Assembly: GCF_002117005.1 (NCBI RefSeq)
Contig: NZ_CP021023.1
Coordinates: 496,001-560,000, forward strand
Source: Sedimentisphaera salicampi
GTDB taxonomy: Bacteria; Planctomycetota; Phycisphaerae; Sedimentisphaerales; Sedimentisphaeraceae
DNA length: 64,000 nucleotides
Direction: 5' to 3'
Both the position numbers and the translations under genes were made by a program. The notes under the pieces were generated by a model. The model was given only the letters and a program-made list of their open reading frames with translations. It ran no database searches and was not told the origin of the DNA. Below, one piece after another: positions 7,821-17,900 of the stretch; the stretch's first letter is position 1, and each line of letters begins with the position of its first letter.

Positions 7821-9260
7821 ATGTACATCTTAGACTATCTTATATTCGGCATTTATATGATTTGCGTTTTGGGGGTTGGATTTTACCACTTCTTTAAAAA
7901 TAAGAGCTCTGAAGATTACTATGTAGGCAGCAGGTCTATCAAAGCATCGCACGTTGGTTTTTCGATCGTGGCAACAGATGTAGGCGGAGGGTTCTCAATT
8001 GGTCTTGGCGGTGTAGGATTTGCAATGGGTCTATCGGGAAGCTGGCTTTTATTTACCGGTCTGATAGGCGCATGGCTTACTGCAGTGTTTGTAATACCCA
8101 AGATCAAGAAGCTCGATGAAAAGGAAGGGTATCTTACGTATCCGGACTTCCTTCGCTGTAAATACAGTGACAAGGTTGCACTGGCAGCTGCATTAATATC
8201 TGGAATCGGTTATCTCGGATTTACCGGTGCTCAGATGCTTGCAGGCGCCAAACTCGCCTCTACCACAATTTTGCAGAAAAACCCATTCGACATGGATCCG
8301 ATATTGTTTTCCCTGTTAGTAATAGCTGTAATAACAGTGGTTTACACCGTTTTCGGCGGCCTGAAAGCTGTTATATACACAGATACAATACAGTGGATGA
8401 TACTGCTCAGCGGGCTTATCTTCATCACAATCCCCGCCACGCTCTTAGAAATTGGCGGTATTTCAGCATTAAGAGAAACCCTGCCTAAAGAATATTTCAC
8501 CCTCACCAACATTGAAGCCTCTACATTTATAAACTGGATGGTTACGATAATACCAATCTGGCTTATTGGTATGACGCTCTATCAAAGGATTTATGCCTGC
8601 AAAAATGAAAAACATGCAAAAAAGGCTTGGTTTACCGCCGGCTTGCTCGAATATCCTGTAATGGCGTTTACAGGCGTTTTTCTCGGTATGTGTGCAAGGG
8701 TGATATATCCTGAGGCAGACAGCGAAGCCGCCCTGCCGATGCTTATCAGGGATGTGCTTCCGATAGGGGTAACCGGTATCGTTATCGCCTCGTATTTCTC
8801 TGCAATTATGTCAACAGCGGACAGCTGCATGATGGCCTCCTCTGGTAATTTTGTAAACGACCTGCTCGAAAGGCATATTATCGGAAAGAAATCTCACAAA
8901 ACATCGGTTAGGCTCTCTATGGCTGCTACATTTGTAATCGGAACCCTTGCAGTTACACTGGCCGCACAGTTCAGCACTGTACTGAACGCAATCCTTTACG
9001 CATATTCGTTTATGGTATCGGGGCTCTTTATTCCAACGCTCGGAGCGTATTTCTGGAAGAAATCCAGCTCGGCCGGTGCGCTAGCTGGAATGCTTGCAGG
9101 CGGAGTTCCCACGCTTCTGATGCTAACGAAAGTAGTAAAGCTCCCTGAGCCGATTGCAAAATACGGACTCGACCCCAGCGCATACGGTATTTTTCTTTCT
9201 GCTGTCTTTTTCATAGCCTTTTCCTTTGCTATGCCAGAAAAAAGTACAGCCAAAGTGTGA
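7821..9260 (+). CDS. Sodium:solute symporter (SSS family)
   Basis: A 479-residue membrane protein with about 13 hydrophobic segments and the sodium-solute symporter pattern: [25 protein letters not shown] near the N-terminus (TM1-2 sodium-site region), [14 protein letters not shown] in the middle, and [15 protein letters not shown], the typical TM8 loop. It imports an organic solute with Na+, probably a sugar or organic acid; the substrate cannot be read from the sequence. The ATG at 7821 has only a weak, distant G-run as ribosome binding site. The gene is preceded by a good promoter and is not in an obvious operon. Confidence 0.85.
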   Translation: MYILDYLIFGIYMICVLGVGFYHFFKNKSSEDYYVGSRSIKASHVGFSIVATDVGGGFSIGLGGVGFAMGLSGSWLLFTGLIGAWLTAVFVIPKIKKLDEKEGYLTYPDFLRCKYSDKVALAAALISGIGYLGFTGAQMLAGAKLASTTILQKNPFDMDPILFSLLVIAVITVVYTVFGGLKAVIYTDTIQWMILLSGLIFITIPATLLEIGGISALRETLPKEYFTLTNIEASTFINWMVTIIPIWLIGMTLYQRIYACKNEKHAKKAWFTAGLLEYPVMAFTGVFLGMCARVIYPEADSEAALPMLIRDVLPIGVTGIVIASYFSAIMSTADSCMMASSGNFVNDLLERHIIGKKSHKTSVRLSMAATFVIGTLAVTLAAQFSTVLNAILYAYSFMVSGLFIPTLGAYFWKKSSSAGALAGMLAGGVPTLLMLTKVVKLPEPIAKYGLDPSAYGIFLSAVFFIAFSFAMPEKSTAKV

Positions 9261-9289
9261 TAAACTGCAAAATAATCAGAATTATTTCA

Positions 9290-9327
9290 ATTGTCTTATT
9301 GACAATCGAGAACGAAAAATCAATAAT
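9290..9327 (+). promoter_or_regulatory. Possible promoter with inverted repeat before the histidine kinase
   Basis: An ATTGTC-N5-GACAAT inverted repeat (9290-9306) overlaps a TTGACA -35 (9299-9304); an AATAAT -10-like hexamer follows 17 bp later (9322-9327). The repeat has no T-run, so it is more likely an operator than a terminator. Confidence 0.35.
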
Positions 9328-9372
9328 CATTCGTACTAAAAAGTATTGATATAACAACAGTTAAGGATTTTA

Positions 9373-11067
9373 ATGTCCATAGGCTCAAAAATAGTTTTAG
9401 TTGTTGCCTTTATGATAGGCATAAACGTTATAGTTGACATCGGTATTCACAAGGTTGTCTCCGAATCAACGCAGGTTGAAAGCGACAGGCAAAATCTTGA
9501 GAAATACCTTATGTGGTATGCGGGAACTATTGAAGAGGACAGAAAACGTCTGCGCAACACAACCCGTGAGCTTGGCGAGCTCAAAGCCACTGCAGACTTT
9601 ATTAAAAGCGGGGGAGATGAATACAAGGACCTTGTATCGCAAATCAAACAGCTTACAAGACTTGAAAATGTATTAATACTGAATATCAATTCAGAAGTGG
9701 TTTATAATTCCGGAGGTGAAGATTGGGGCAAGGTTTTTTCTGAGGAATTCATAAGGGAGAAAAATCTCAACCTGAACAACACCGATACAAGGCGTTATGG
9801 ACTGACGAAGACATCTCAGGGCATGACTCTGATTTCAGCAGATCCGGTAATCAGTGATGGCCAGGTAGTTGGTACAGTTATAGTATGCGAGCTGTTTGGT
9901 AAGAAAATTGCCAGCGAGATATCCGGCAAAACTGGCGACAAAATCAACATTGTCCCTGAAGAAAAAGGCCCGTTCTCAAAGGAACAGAGTGAAGGCGGAA
10001 TCAATATCCGAAGAAAGGGAGGCGGAAAATTTATAGCACACATAGCTTTGGACGGATTGGGCAAGTCTGAGAAGTATGCGCTGAAGGTTGAAGTGCCTTC
10101 TTCGATTGCAGCAAGAGCTAGCACGGCGAACAAAGTAAACATATTTACAAAGATTGTTACCGGCCTTATTACCCTGCTCTTGATTCTTTTTATTGTTTAC
10201 AGAACAATCGGCCAGAGGCTGGAAACCCTAATCGATCATATCATAAAGATTCGGCACAGCGGTGTTCTTGTGCGAATGATGCAGGAAGAGGGCAAGGATG
10301 AGATTGATCTGCTCGGACATGAATTCAACCTTATGATCGAGCGGCTGCAAAAAGATACTGAAATGCGAAAGGCAGCAGAAAGAGATCTGAAAAAATCTCT
10401 TGATGAGCTGCGCCGGTTTGCAGACGTTGCCTCTCACGATCTTCAGGAGCCGCTCCGCTCGGTTACAAGCTGCGTTCAGCTTCTTGAAAATCAATACAGC
10501 GAGAATCTCGACGAGCAGGGCAAACAGCTCATTGACTATGCTGTTCAGGGGTCGAGAAGAATGAAAGGCCTGCTCAAAGCCCTGCTTTCATACTCCAACA
10601 TAGGCAACACAGAGCTGGAAACGGAAAATTGCGAGTGTAACTTGATAGTAGATCAGGCAATCAAAGATCTGCAGCAGGAAATAAACGAGAAAAACGCTGA
10701 AGTTAAAGTAAGCGACTTGCCGGCGATTAAGGGCGATAAAATGCGTCTGCAGCTCTTATTTACTAATCTAATTCACAACGCAATAACATACCAGCCGGAA
10801 GGGCGAAAACCGGCAGTTCATATTGAAAGCAGAAAAACGGAAAATATGTGGCGGTTTGAGGTTCGTGATAATGGAATCGGGATCGAGAAGCAATACTACA
10901 ACCAGATCTTCATCGCCTTTAAGCGTCTGCATACCCAGCAGGAACACGAAGGCAGCGGTATAGGGCTTGCAATATGCAAACGTATTGTTGAACAGCACGG
11001 GGGGAAAATCTGGGTGAAATCAGAGCAGGGAGTTGGCTCAAGCTTTTTCTTCTCACTGCCTGCCTGA
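9373..11067 (+). CDS. Membrane sensor histidine kinase, CHASE4-like/HAMP
   Basis: A 564-residue sensor kinase. It has an N-terminal membrane segment (about residues 6-28), an extracytoplasmic sensor of roughly 220 residues resembling CHASE4, a second membrane segment (about 255-278), a HAMP linker, then HisKA with the phospho-acceptor His in ASHDLQEPLRS (about residue 357). The HATPase_c domain has N-box NLIHNAITYQ, G1 DNGIGIE and G2 GSGIGLAIC. The kinase core is of the phytochrome-like type. The start has an AAGGA Shine-Dalgarno six bases upstream. No response regulator is encoded beside it, so it is an orphan. It converges on the M48 protease gene, with which it shares 15 bp. Confidence 0.85.
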   Translation: MSIGSKIVLVVAFMIGINVIVDIGIHKVVSESTQVESDRQNLEKYLMWYAGTIEEDRKRLRNTTRELGELKATADFIKSGGDEYKDLVSQIKQLTRLENVLILNINSEVVYNSGGEDWGKVFSEEFIREKNLNLNNTDTRRYGLTKTSQGMTLISADPVISDGQVVGTVIVCELFGKKIASEISGKTGDKINIVPEEKGPFSKEQSEGGINIRRKGGGKFIAHIALDGLGKSEKYALKVEVPSSIAARASTANKVNIFTKIVTGLITLLLILFIVYRTIGQRLETLIDHIIKIRHSGVLVRMMQEEGKDEIDLLGHEFNLMIERLQKDTEMRKAAERDLKKSLDELRRFADVASHDLQEPLRSVTSCVQLLENQYSENLDEQGKQLIDYAVQGSRRMKGLLKALLSYSNIGNTELETENCECNLIVDQAIKDLQQEINEKNAEVKVSDLPAIKGDKMRLQLLFTNLIHNAITYQPEGRKPAVHIESRKTENMWRFEVRDNGIGIEKQYYNQIFIAFKRLHTQQEHEGSGIGLAICKRIVEQHGGKIWVKSEQGVGSSFFFSLPA

Positions 11068-11847
11068 TTTGATGCTTTGGCGATAGTATCTTTTCGCCTC
11101 AGGCATAAGGTCTTTTAAAGCCTGAATCCTTTTTCTGTCGCAGGGGTGTGTACTCATAAATTCAGGGGCAGCCGAAGAATTCTCCGACATCCTCTGCCAG
11201 AAATCAACAGCAGCTTTCGGATCGTAGCCTGCCATAGCCATAAAGATAAGGCCAAGATGGTCTGCTTCGTATTCATGCTTTCTGCTGTATGGAAGCATAA
11301 TCCCGTAATGACTTCCTATAGAAAAGGCCTTCATAAACCCCTCACCAGCCCCGCTTTTACTCAAAGCATAACCGCCGAGATTTAAGAGAGTCTGCTGGCT
11401 CATCCTTTCCGCTCCATGTTTTGCTGCGGCATGAGCTATTTCGTGCGATATCACCACGGCAAGCCCTTCTTCATTGCGTGTTTTTTCAAAAATTCCCGAA
11501 TATACCATCACCTTCCCGCCCGGCATTGCCCAGGCGTTGGCCTGTGAATTCTGGATTACATTAAATTCCCAGCTGAAGCTTATTTGCTGATTGTTTTGAA
11601 TAAAGTACCTCTCAACAGCATCTCTTATGCGAAAACCAACCTTTCTCACCAGTTTCACCTGCTGCTGATTCTGATTTATCGTTGGTCTGTTTTCGCTTAG
11701 AAACTGCTGATACTCCTGGGCAGCGATTGAATTGATTCTGGAATCAGAAACGAAATTCAATCTATCGCGATTGCTAATCGGGACAGTGCTGCAGGCAATC
11801 AGCAAAGGAATTAGAATAATCGGCGCAGATTTACAAAATTTACCCAT
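11053..11847 (-). CDS. M48-family metalloprotease lipoprotein
   Basis: A 264-residue zinc protease of the Ste24/BepA/LoiP type. A signal peptide ends in a lipobox (LLIACS), so it is probably an outer-membrane or periplasmic lipoprotein. The catalytic motif HEIAH lies at about residue 133, and the third zinc ligand is expected in the EYEADHLG motif further on. Such proteases degrade or refold misassembled outer-membrane proteins. The ATG at 11847 has an AGGGGG ribosome binding site; an upstream TTG in the same frame would lie inside rsgA and is rejected. It starts 13 bp after rsgA and is the last gene of that operon. Its 3' end overlaps the convergent kinase gene. Confidence 0.9.
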   Translation of the reverse strand: MGKFCKSAPIILIPLLIACSTVPISNRDRLNFVSDSRINSIAAQEYQQFLSENRPTINQNQQQVKLVRKVGFRIRDAVERYFIQNNQQISFSWEFNVIQNSQANAWAMPGGKVMVYSGIFEKTRNEEGLAVVISHEIAHAAAKHGAERMSQQTLLNLGGYALSKSGAGEGFMKAFSIGSHYGIMLPYSRKHEYEADHLGLIFMAMAGYDPKAAVDFWQRMSENSSAAPEFMSTHPCDRKRIQALKDLMPEAKRYYRQSIKSGRQ

Positions 11848-11860
11848 AATTACCCCCTTG

Positions 11861-13084
11861 TTAAGAGCTGTTTTTAGATATAGTTTCAAGTATCCTCAGA
11901 TAACTCTCGTATCTCGTTCGGCTGATATCGCCGCTCTGAACTGCTTGTTTAACAGCACATCCTGGCTCGTGAGTATGGGAGCAGTCTGAATATCGGCAGT
12001 TTTCAGCAAAATAATCGAATTCTTCAAAATACCATTTCAAATCATCAGGATTCATATCCCAAAGCCCGAATTCCCTTATTCCGGGCGTGTCAATAATCCA
12101 GATATTGTTTTCAATCTGATAGAGCTTGGAATTTTTTGTAGTATGGCGTCCGAGTCCTGTCCCGTTATGTACTGAGCCGGTTTGAGCATCCACATTAGGG
12201 CACAGCCGGTTAAGGAGCGAGGTTTTGCCCGTGCCGCTGTGGCCAACGAAGACACTTCTCGAAGATGCCAGCGATTTTTTGAGCTCGTACAAACCGGAAC
12301 CGTTTTCCGCAGAGCATTCCACAACATCAAGCCCTATTTCCTGATAGGCCTTTAAGATCTCCATTTCCTTCTCTCTTGCAGAATCATTAATCAGGTCGAT
12401 TTTATTTACGCATATAACGGGCTCAACACCGCCCTTCTGCGCCGCTATCAAATATCTGTCTATAAGGCTCGGCCTGAGCTCTGGCCTTTTGATTGCAGCT
12501 ACGATTACAGCCTTATCTACATTAGCTGCTGTTACGCGCTCTATTCCTGCTTTTGTCGGGTCTGGGCGTGATATGCAGGACTTTCTCTGCTCCACGCTAT
12601 GAAGCACTGCAGTACCGTGCTTAGAATATGAGAAGTAAACATTATCACCAACAGCCAGATCGCTCTTCTGGGTCATTGAAAATTCAGGGCCAATTATACA
12701 CCTTACATCGCTGCCCTCGGAATACACCAAACATTCTGCCGGCATCACTTCCTCTATCATTCCGTAATGCTTCTCGCTGTATTCCCCTAAGTCCTCCCTG
12801 TGCCTGCAAGTTTCTCTGAGTGTCTGGATCCCCTCCTCTTCAAGAACCTTCAGCGCCCAATCGTCGATGTCCATTTTGGGAGCTTTTTTCTTTTTTTCAA
12901 AATTTGTAACATTATCCCAATTGCTGCGGTGATCTATTTTGCTTCTGAATGAGTGTTTCCTGTTCATCGCTCCCACCTGAGAGGCTTTACGCAAATTTGC
13001 AGCTCTTTTGTAGAGCTGTTTTTTTTCACTTTCGTTCAGCTTTTTAAGCTGCTGCTGGAAAAATTTGCGTTTGCTTTTTTTCAA
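11861..13084 (-). CDS. rsgA: Ribosome small-subunit GTPase A
   Basis: RsgA is a circularly permuted GTPase that checks late 30S assembly. The protein has an OB-fold region, then G4 (NKID), G1 (GHSGTGKTS) and G3 (DTPG) in permuted order, and a C-terminal zinc motif (CRYSDCSHTHEPGC). It carries a basic N-terminal extension of about 85 residues. The start is uncertain. A TTG at 13084 overlaps the hisA stop (TTGA) and gives 407 residues. An ATG at 12967 has a better AGGTGG ribosome binding site and gives 368 residues. I kept the longer form because the intervening sequence is lysine-rich and looks coding. It lies between hisA and the M48 protease in a compact operon. Confidence 0.92.
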   Translation of the reverse strand: MKKSKRKFFQQQLKKLNESEKKQLYKRAANLRKASQVGAMNRKHSFRSKIDHRSNWDNVTNFEKKKKAPKMDIDDWALKVLEEEGIQTLRETCRHREDLGEYSEKHYGMIEEVMPAECLVYSEGSDVRCIIGPEFSMTQKSDLAVGDNVYFSYSKHGTAVLHSVEQRKSCISRPDPTKAGIERVTAANVDKAVIVAAIKRPELRPSLIDRYLIAAQKGGVEPVICVNKIDLINDSAREKEMEILKAYQEIGLDVVECSAENGSGLYELKKSLASSRSVFVGHSGTGKTSLLNRLCPNVDAQTGSVHNGTGLGRHTTKNSKLYQIENNIWIIDTPGIREFGLWDMNPDDLKWYFEEFDYFAENCRYSDCSHTHEPGCAVKQAVQSGDISRTRYESYLRILETISKNSS

Positions 13085-13800
13085 CCTTTATTACCTGCTG
13101 CCTCAATAGCACCCTTTAAAGTGATAGTTCCTTCATACAGAGCCCTTCCAATAACGGCCCCGGCTACCCCTGCCTCTCCAAGTTTAGTAATGTCATCTAC
13201 GCAGGTAACACCGCCTGCGGCTATAACGGATGAATCCACCGATTTAACAAGATTCGAGGTTCGTTCAAGATTTGGCCCTTCCAGCGTGCCGTCTTTGGAG
13301 ATATCGGTATAAATTATTGAATTGATTGGCAGCGCAGACGCCTTCCTTGCAAACTCAATAAGCTCCAAGTCTGTGTTTTCAAGCCAGCCGTGAGTTGCAA
13401 TCTTATCTCCCCTTGCATCAAGCCCCAGAACGAGCTTATCTGGATATTTCTCTGCCATCTGGGTGAACCAGTCGAATTCTCTGATTGCTCTTGTTCCTAT
13501 TATTATCCTTGATACGCCTGCATCCAGGAGAATCTTAATTGAGTCTTCGTTTCTAACACCGCCGCCGAATTCAACATTGAGCCTGCCTTTGGCAATTTTC
13601 TTAACAGTTTTAAGATTTACAGGCTTGCCCTGCTTTGCTCCGTCGAGGTCTATAAGATGAATCCATTTCGCACCGGCCTTTGCAAAGTCTTTGGCCTGAT
13701 CTGAAGGGTCGTCTTTGTATGTTATTTTTTTCTCATAATCGCCTTGAACAAGACGCACGCATTTGCCGTCGATAAGGTCTATTGCAGGAAGAACATCCAT
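13081..13800 (-). CDS. hisA: ProFAR isomerase, histidine biosynthesis
   Basis: HisA isomerises the aminoaldose ProFAR to the aminoketose PRFAR, step 4 of histidine synthesis. The 239-residue TIM barrel begins with the typical VLPAIDLIDGKCVRLVQGD, where the catalytic Asp is in AIDL. The second half has YTDISKDGTLEGPN with the second catalytic Asp, and ends with the phosphate-binding GGV/GRALYEG loops. The ATG at 13800 matches the family start. A TTG at 13842 would add 14 basic residues and is less likely. The stop overlaps the rsgA start. It is the only his gene in the window and sits directly after aroF. Confidence 0.93.
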   Translation of the reverse strand: MDVLPAIDLIDGKCVRLVQGDYEKKITYKDDPSDQAKDFAKAGAKWIHLIDLDGAKQGKPVNLKTVKKIAKGRLNVEFGGGVRNEDSIKILLDAGVSRIIIGTRAIREFDWFTQMAEKYPDKLVLGLDARGDKIATHGWLENTDLELIEFARKASALPINSIIYTDISKDGTLEGPNLERTSNLVKSVDSSVIAAGGVTCVDDITKLGEAGVAGAVIGRALYEGTITLKGAIEAAGNKG

Positions 13801-13843
13801 TAAAGTTTCCAATTGCTTAGATTTAGATTTACGCTTTATCAAG

Positions 13844-14875
13844 CTATACCTCTGCCAGTTTCATCAGGAGCTGCTCTGTTTCCTCCCAGCCGATACAGGA
13901 ATCGGTAACTGAAACGTTTGGCTTGAGTCTGCCCGAACCAATCTTCTGACTGCCCTGCTCAAGGAAGCTTTCTATCATTACGCCAACTATAGATTTATTG
14001 CCGCTGAGCTTCTGCTCTATTATATTATCCAGAACTTTACTCTGCTTTTTGTAATCTTTTCTTGAATTAGCGTGGCTGCAGTCAACAACGATTCCCGAAC
14101 CGATTTTTTCCTTGCGAAGAAGTGCCTCAGCGAAAGCTATATGCTCAACCTCATAATTTGGGCCAAGGCATCCTCCTCTCAAGATGAAATGGGTATAGGC
14201 GTTGCCCTTTGTTTCAGCGAGGGCCACCTGCCCATCAATATTGATACCAAAGAAGAAATGCGGATTTCTGGCAGTTTTAATAGCCTGAGCGGAAGTGTAG
14301 AGGCTTCCATCTGTGGAGTTTTTGAATCCAACAGGCATTGAAAGACCGCTGACCATCTGCCTGTGGATTTGCGATTCGCTTGTTCTTGCTCCAATCGCCG
14401 ACCAGCTAATAAGATCAGTAAGATACTGGGGTACAATTGGATCCAGTATTTCTGTGGCTATCGGGATACCTGCATCGAGAATCGAAAGCATAATCTTTCT
14501 GCTTAAGTGCAGACCTTTCTTCATATTGTAACTGCCGTTGAGTTCTGGATCGTAAAGCAGGCCCTTCCAGCCTATAGTCGTGCGGGGCTTTTCAAAATAC
14601 GCCCTCATGACTATGAGGAGCTTGTCTTTTGTTTTTTCCTGAATTTTGGCAAGTTTTTCAGCATATTCAACTGCTGAATCTTCATTATGAATAGAGCATG
14701 GGCCTACTATGGCCACCATCCTCTTATCAAGATGAGATATAATATTTTTTAAGCTTTTGCGTGCATTCAAAACTACATCCGCCTGCTTCTGAGTTATTGG
14801 TAAGTCCTCTCTCAGCTCTCGTGGGGTTGTAAGCTCTCTTAATGCTACGATATTTACATTATCAGTTGCTCTCAT
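13844..14875 (-). CDS. aroF: 3-deoxy-7-phosphoheptulonate (DAHP) synthase, class I
   Basis: Condenses phosphoenolpyruvate and erythrose 4-phosphate to DAHP, the first step of the shikimate pathway. The 343-residue length and motifs match the class I alpha (AroF/G/H) type: VGPCSIHN, RAYFEKPRTTIGWKGL, the metal-binding Cys and His in these and in DCSHANSRK, and GARTSESQ. The N-terminal extension that carries feedback regulation in this type is present. Which amino acid regulates it cannot be told, so the F/G/H letter is arbitrary. It heads the operon aroF-hisA-rsgA-M48. Chorismate synthase/shikimate kinase and prephenate dehydrogenase are elsewhere in the window. Confidence 0.93.
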   Translation of the reverse strand: MRATDNVNIVALRELTTPRELREDLPITQKQADVVLNARKSLKNIISHLDKRMVAIVGPCSIHNEDSAVEYAEKLAKIQEKTKDKLLIVMRAYFEKPRTTIGWKGLLYDPELNGSYNMKKGLHLSRKIMLSILDAGIPIATEILDPIVPQYLTDLISWSAIGARTSESQIHRQMVSGLSMPVGFKNSTDGSLYTSAQAIKTARNPHFFFGINIDGQVALAETKGNAYTHFILRGGCLGPNYEVEHIAFAEALLRKEKIGSGIVVDCSHANSRKDYKKQSKVLDNIIEQKLSGNKSIVGVMIESFLEQGSQKIGSGRLKPNVSVTDSCIGWEETEQLLMKLAEV

Positions 14876-14914
14876 TGTATTTTCCTAAAAAATTTCAAAC
14901 CAGTACATCCAAGC

Positions 14915-14954
14915 AATAAAAAAGGCGAGCCTGCAAATCTGCTGGCCCGCCTTT
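14915..14954 (-). terminator. Terminator between the giant repeat protein gene and aroF
   Basis: On the minus strand a strong GC-rich stem (GGCGGGCC...GGCTCGCC, 14924-14951) is followed by six T. It ends the transcript of the 2093-residue protein gene. Because it lies only about 40 bp before aroF and no clear promoter follows it, it could also act as an attenuator for aroF. Confidence 0.8.
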
Positions 14955-14974
14955 ATATTATTTATTTATTGATT

Positions 14975-17900
14975 TCAGTCAACATTTCCAGCAGGCACCT
15001 CAGAGGCAAGATAAGCAAAGTCTTGATAATTAACAACACCGTCGCTGTTAAAGTCTCCCGGGATACCTTCGCCTTCTGCGAGCCAGTTATCAGCAAGCAG
15101 GAGGAAATCTGAATACTGATCTACCTGCCAGAGCAGCTCTGGGTAGGCGTCTGAAGTGAAGAACCAGAGGGAGCTGTCCCATCCTGCCGACTGATATATA
15201 CCGCTGCCGGTCATCTGACTGTGGGGGTATCCGGCGCTTCCGGCTGAATCGCCTGCCCCAACACCGTAAGCAGAATTGTCGCTGTTGAATATGCAGCCTG
15301 AGAGGGCTTCAGGAGAATCGTTAATGTTAGCTCCGGCAAGAGCTCCCAGTATATTATCGCCCGATACGTCTGTTACGCTCTGAGCAGTGTAGCTGTTTGA
15401 GAGTGTTCCTTCGTTTATGCCTGAGAGGAAGCCTGCAAACACTGCCACTGCATCTGCATTAATGGTTCCCTCGGCATAGCAGGATTCTATATGCCCTGAG
15501 TTAAACCCTGCCACCTGAGAAACTGCATCAAGATCACCTTCCGCTGTCATCAGGCAGTCTGCAAAACATCCTGCAATTGTTCCAGCGGCCTCATTTACAG
15601 CTGCTATCGCACCTGCATTGTTATATTCGCCGGCAATTGTAATATTGCCCATTGCCTCGCACTGGCTTATAAGGCCTTTATTTACGGCTGCAAGAGCACC
15701 AGCGTTTGCTTCTTCGGCTGTAATGTTTATGTTTACATCCTCAAGGGTGATCCAGTCCAGAGAACCCTCATTTACGCCAAACAGCCCGCATAAACCGTTT
15801 TCAAGGGCATTGCAGGTGAAGCCGGAAATCGCATATCCATCGCCGCTGAAATCTCCAGTGAACGGCACTGATTCATTGCCTATAGGTGTAAGAGCAGCTT
15901 CGGAGATGTCGATATCTGTTCCAAGTGCGAAGCTGTATTTCCAGAAACCGTTTTCTGCTGCGAGTTTTTCCATATCTTCAGCAGATGATATCACGAACGG
16001 ATTGGCATCCGTTCCTGCTCCGCCGCTGAAGATTGTCCATGTGAATTCAGGATATCCGCTTTCAGCGGTGTACCAATAGTCTTCTTCGCCGTTTGCTGTT
16101 TCATCAATGTAATCCCAGCCCGCTGCTTTGAAATTGGCTTCTTTCTTCATTTCAGAATCAGAGAGGCCTGCAGCTCCAGGGCTGGCCTGTCCGCCCAGCT
16201 CGCTGTTCCAGAAACAGCTGTTTACTTCTGAAGAGCCGGCAAGCGTAGTATAGAATCCGTAGAAAGTACCTGTGGATCCGGAATCAGCAAGACTGCTGGT
16301 GTAGCAGTTTTCAATCAGTGATGCTGCTGCCCCGTCTGTAACAGTTCCAACGAAGCCTGCACTCTCTTCAGAATAAAGAAGAGTTCCTAAGCTAACGCAG
16401 CGCCGGAGAGCCGCTCCTGAAACGGATTCTGCAAACCCGTAGGCTTTTGTTCCTTCAACGTCTGCTATCGCAAAAACATCCTCGATTACCGCATCGCTGA
16501 GCTGTACAGCAAAGCCGGCTGCCGAATCGGTGTTAGAGGTTACGGATGAATTATCAATTCCCATATTCTTAACACTGCCTGTAACAGCCGCGAAAGGTGC
16601 GGTTTTGCCATCTTCAACTACATTGAGATTGCTGATAACTTTGAAATTACCGTTCATTTCGCCCGCAAAAGGCATTGAGGCAGAGCCGACAGAGCCCACA
16701 GTAAATCCTGTCATATCGATATCATTCAGCAATACATAGTATGCATTGAGCTGGAGGACAGATTCAGTTAGATCAGCAAAGTCCTGCGGAGTTTCAATCA
16801 GATAAGGTGCATACTCTGTTCCGTATCCGCCTGAATATGTAAACAATACTTCTATCTGCTCGGAGGCAGACCAGTTGTTAGCTTCGTCTGTCTCGACAAC
16901 AGTATCCGCAGAATCAACCATCGCCTTTAGATAGTATGCAGAATTAACGGGCGGTAGATCGAATGTAAATTCGCCGTTATAACTGCTTCCCTGAGCCAGA
17001 GAGCTGAGCACTTCTTCATCAAGGAGCTCAGCATTCTGCCAGTCTCCTTCTGTTTCACTGTAATATAGCGATACTTTAAAGTTTTCAGCAGGAGCATTCC
17101 CTTCGCAGTCTGCCGAGAAGCCGAGTGTCTGCTCATTGCCCTCGTAGGCGGTTATCATTCCCTCATCTATTGCTGCGGTAAGATCTATCTCTTTAGGTAC
17201 AGTAAGCGTTACAGTTTCGCTCCAATTGTTGGTTTCATCTGTCTCGTCTATCGCTTCTGCATTATCAACCTTAGCCTTGAGATAATAAGTACCGGCAGAG
17301 GCAGGAGAAGAGAAGCTTACCTGCATAGTCTCGCTGCCGCCGGCAGTAACGCCGATGATCTGGTCGCTGTAAACGATATCAGAGGCCTCAAGAGTATCCC
17401 AGCCGGAATCCTGATCTGAGATATATACTGCGGCCTCAAAAGCTTTTGAATCTGAGCTGCCGCTGTTAGATGCGGTAATATCGAATTCTACAGCTCCGCC
17501 GCTTGGAACTTCAGCTGATTCAACTGAAGAATCTGCGGAAAGATCAACATCAGGCTTAATTTCAAGCTCAAAAACCTCAGACCAGTTGTTCACCTCGCCT
17601 GTTTCTTCAATTGCCGAGCCGCTGTCTGCTTTAATTCGCAGGTAAACAGTTTGTGCTTCAGTTTCGGTTACAGGGAAGCTGAAATCAGCATTAGCGCTTT
17701 CAGGAGCAGCCAGCGATGAAACCGTGATAGAATCTGAAGGGCTGAGAGATTCCCAGTCATCAATTGGGCTGGAAGATTTGTAAATCTCAACATCAAACTC
17801 ACCGGCAGTGTTAACACCCAGATTAGTGATCACAGAGCTAACATTCACATCCCCGTTTAGAAAAGCGGATGTCCCGCTTTGGGGGTAGTCAGTTACTGCC

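Noticed and set aside
15618-16079. Long open frame on the plus strand opposite the giant repeat protein
   Set aside because: A shadow of the biased codons of the repeat protein on the other strand; no start signals or known domain.
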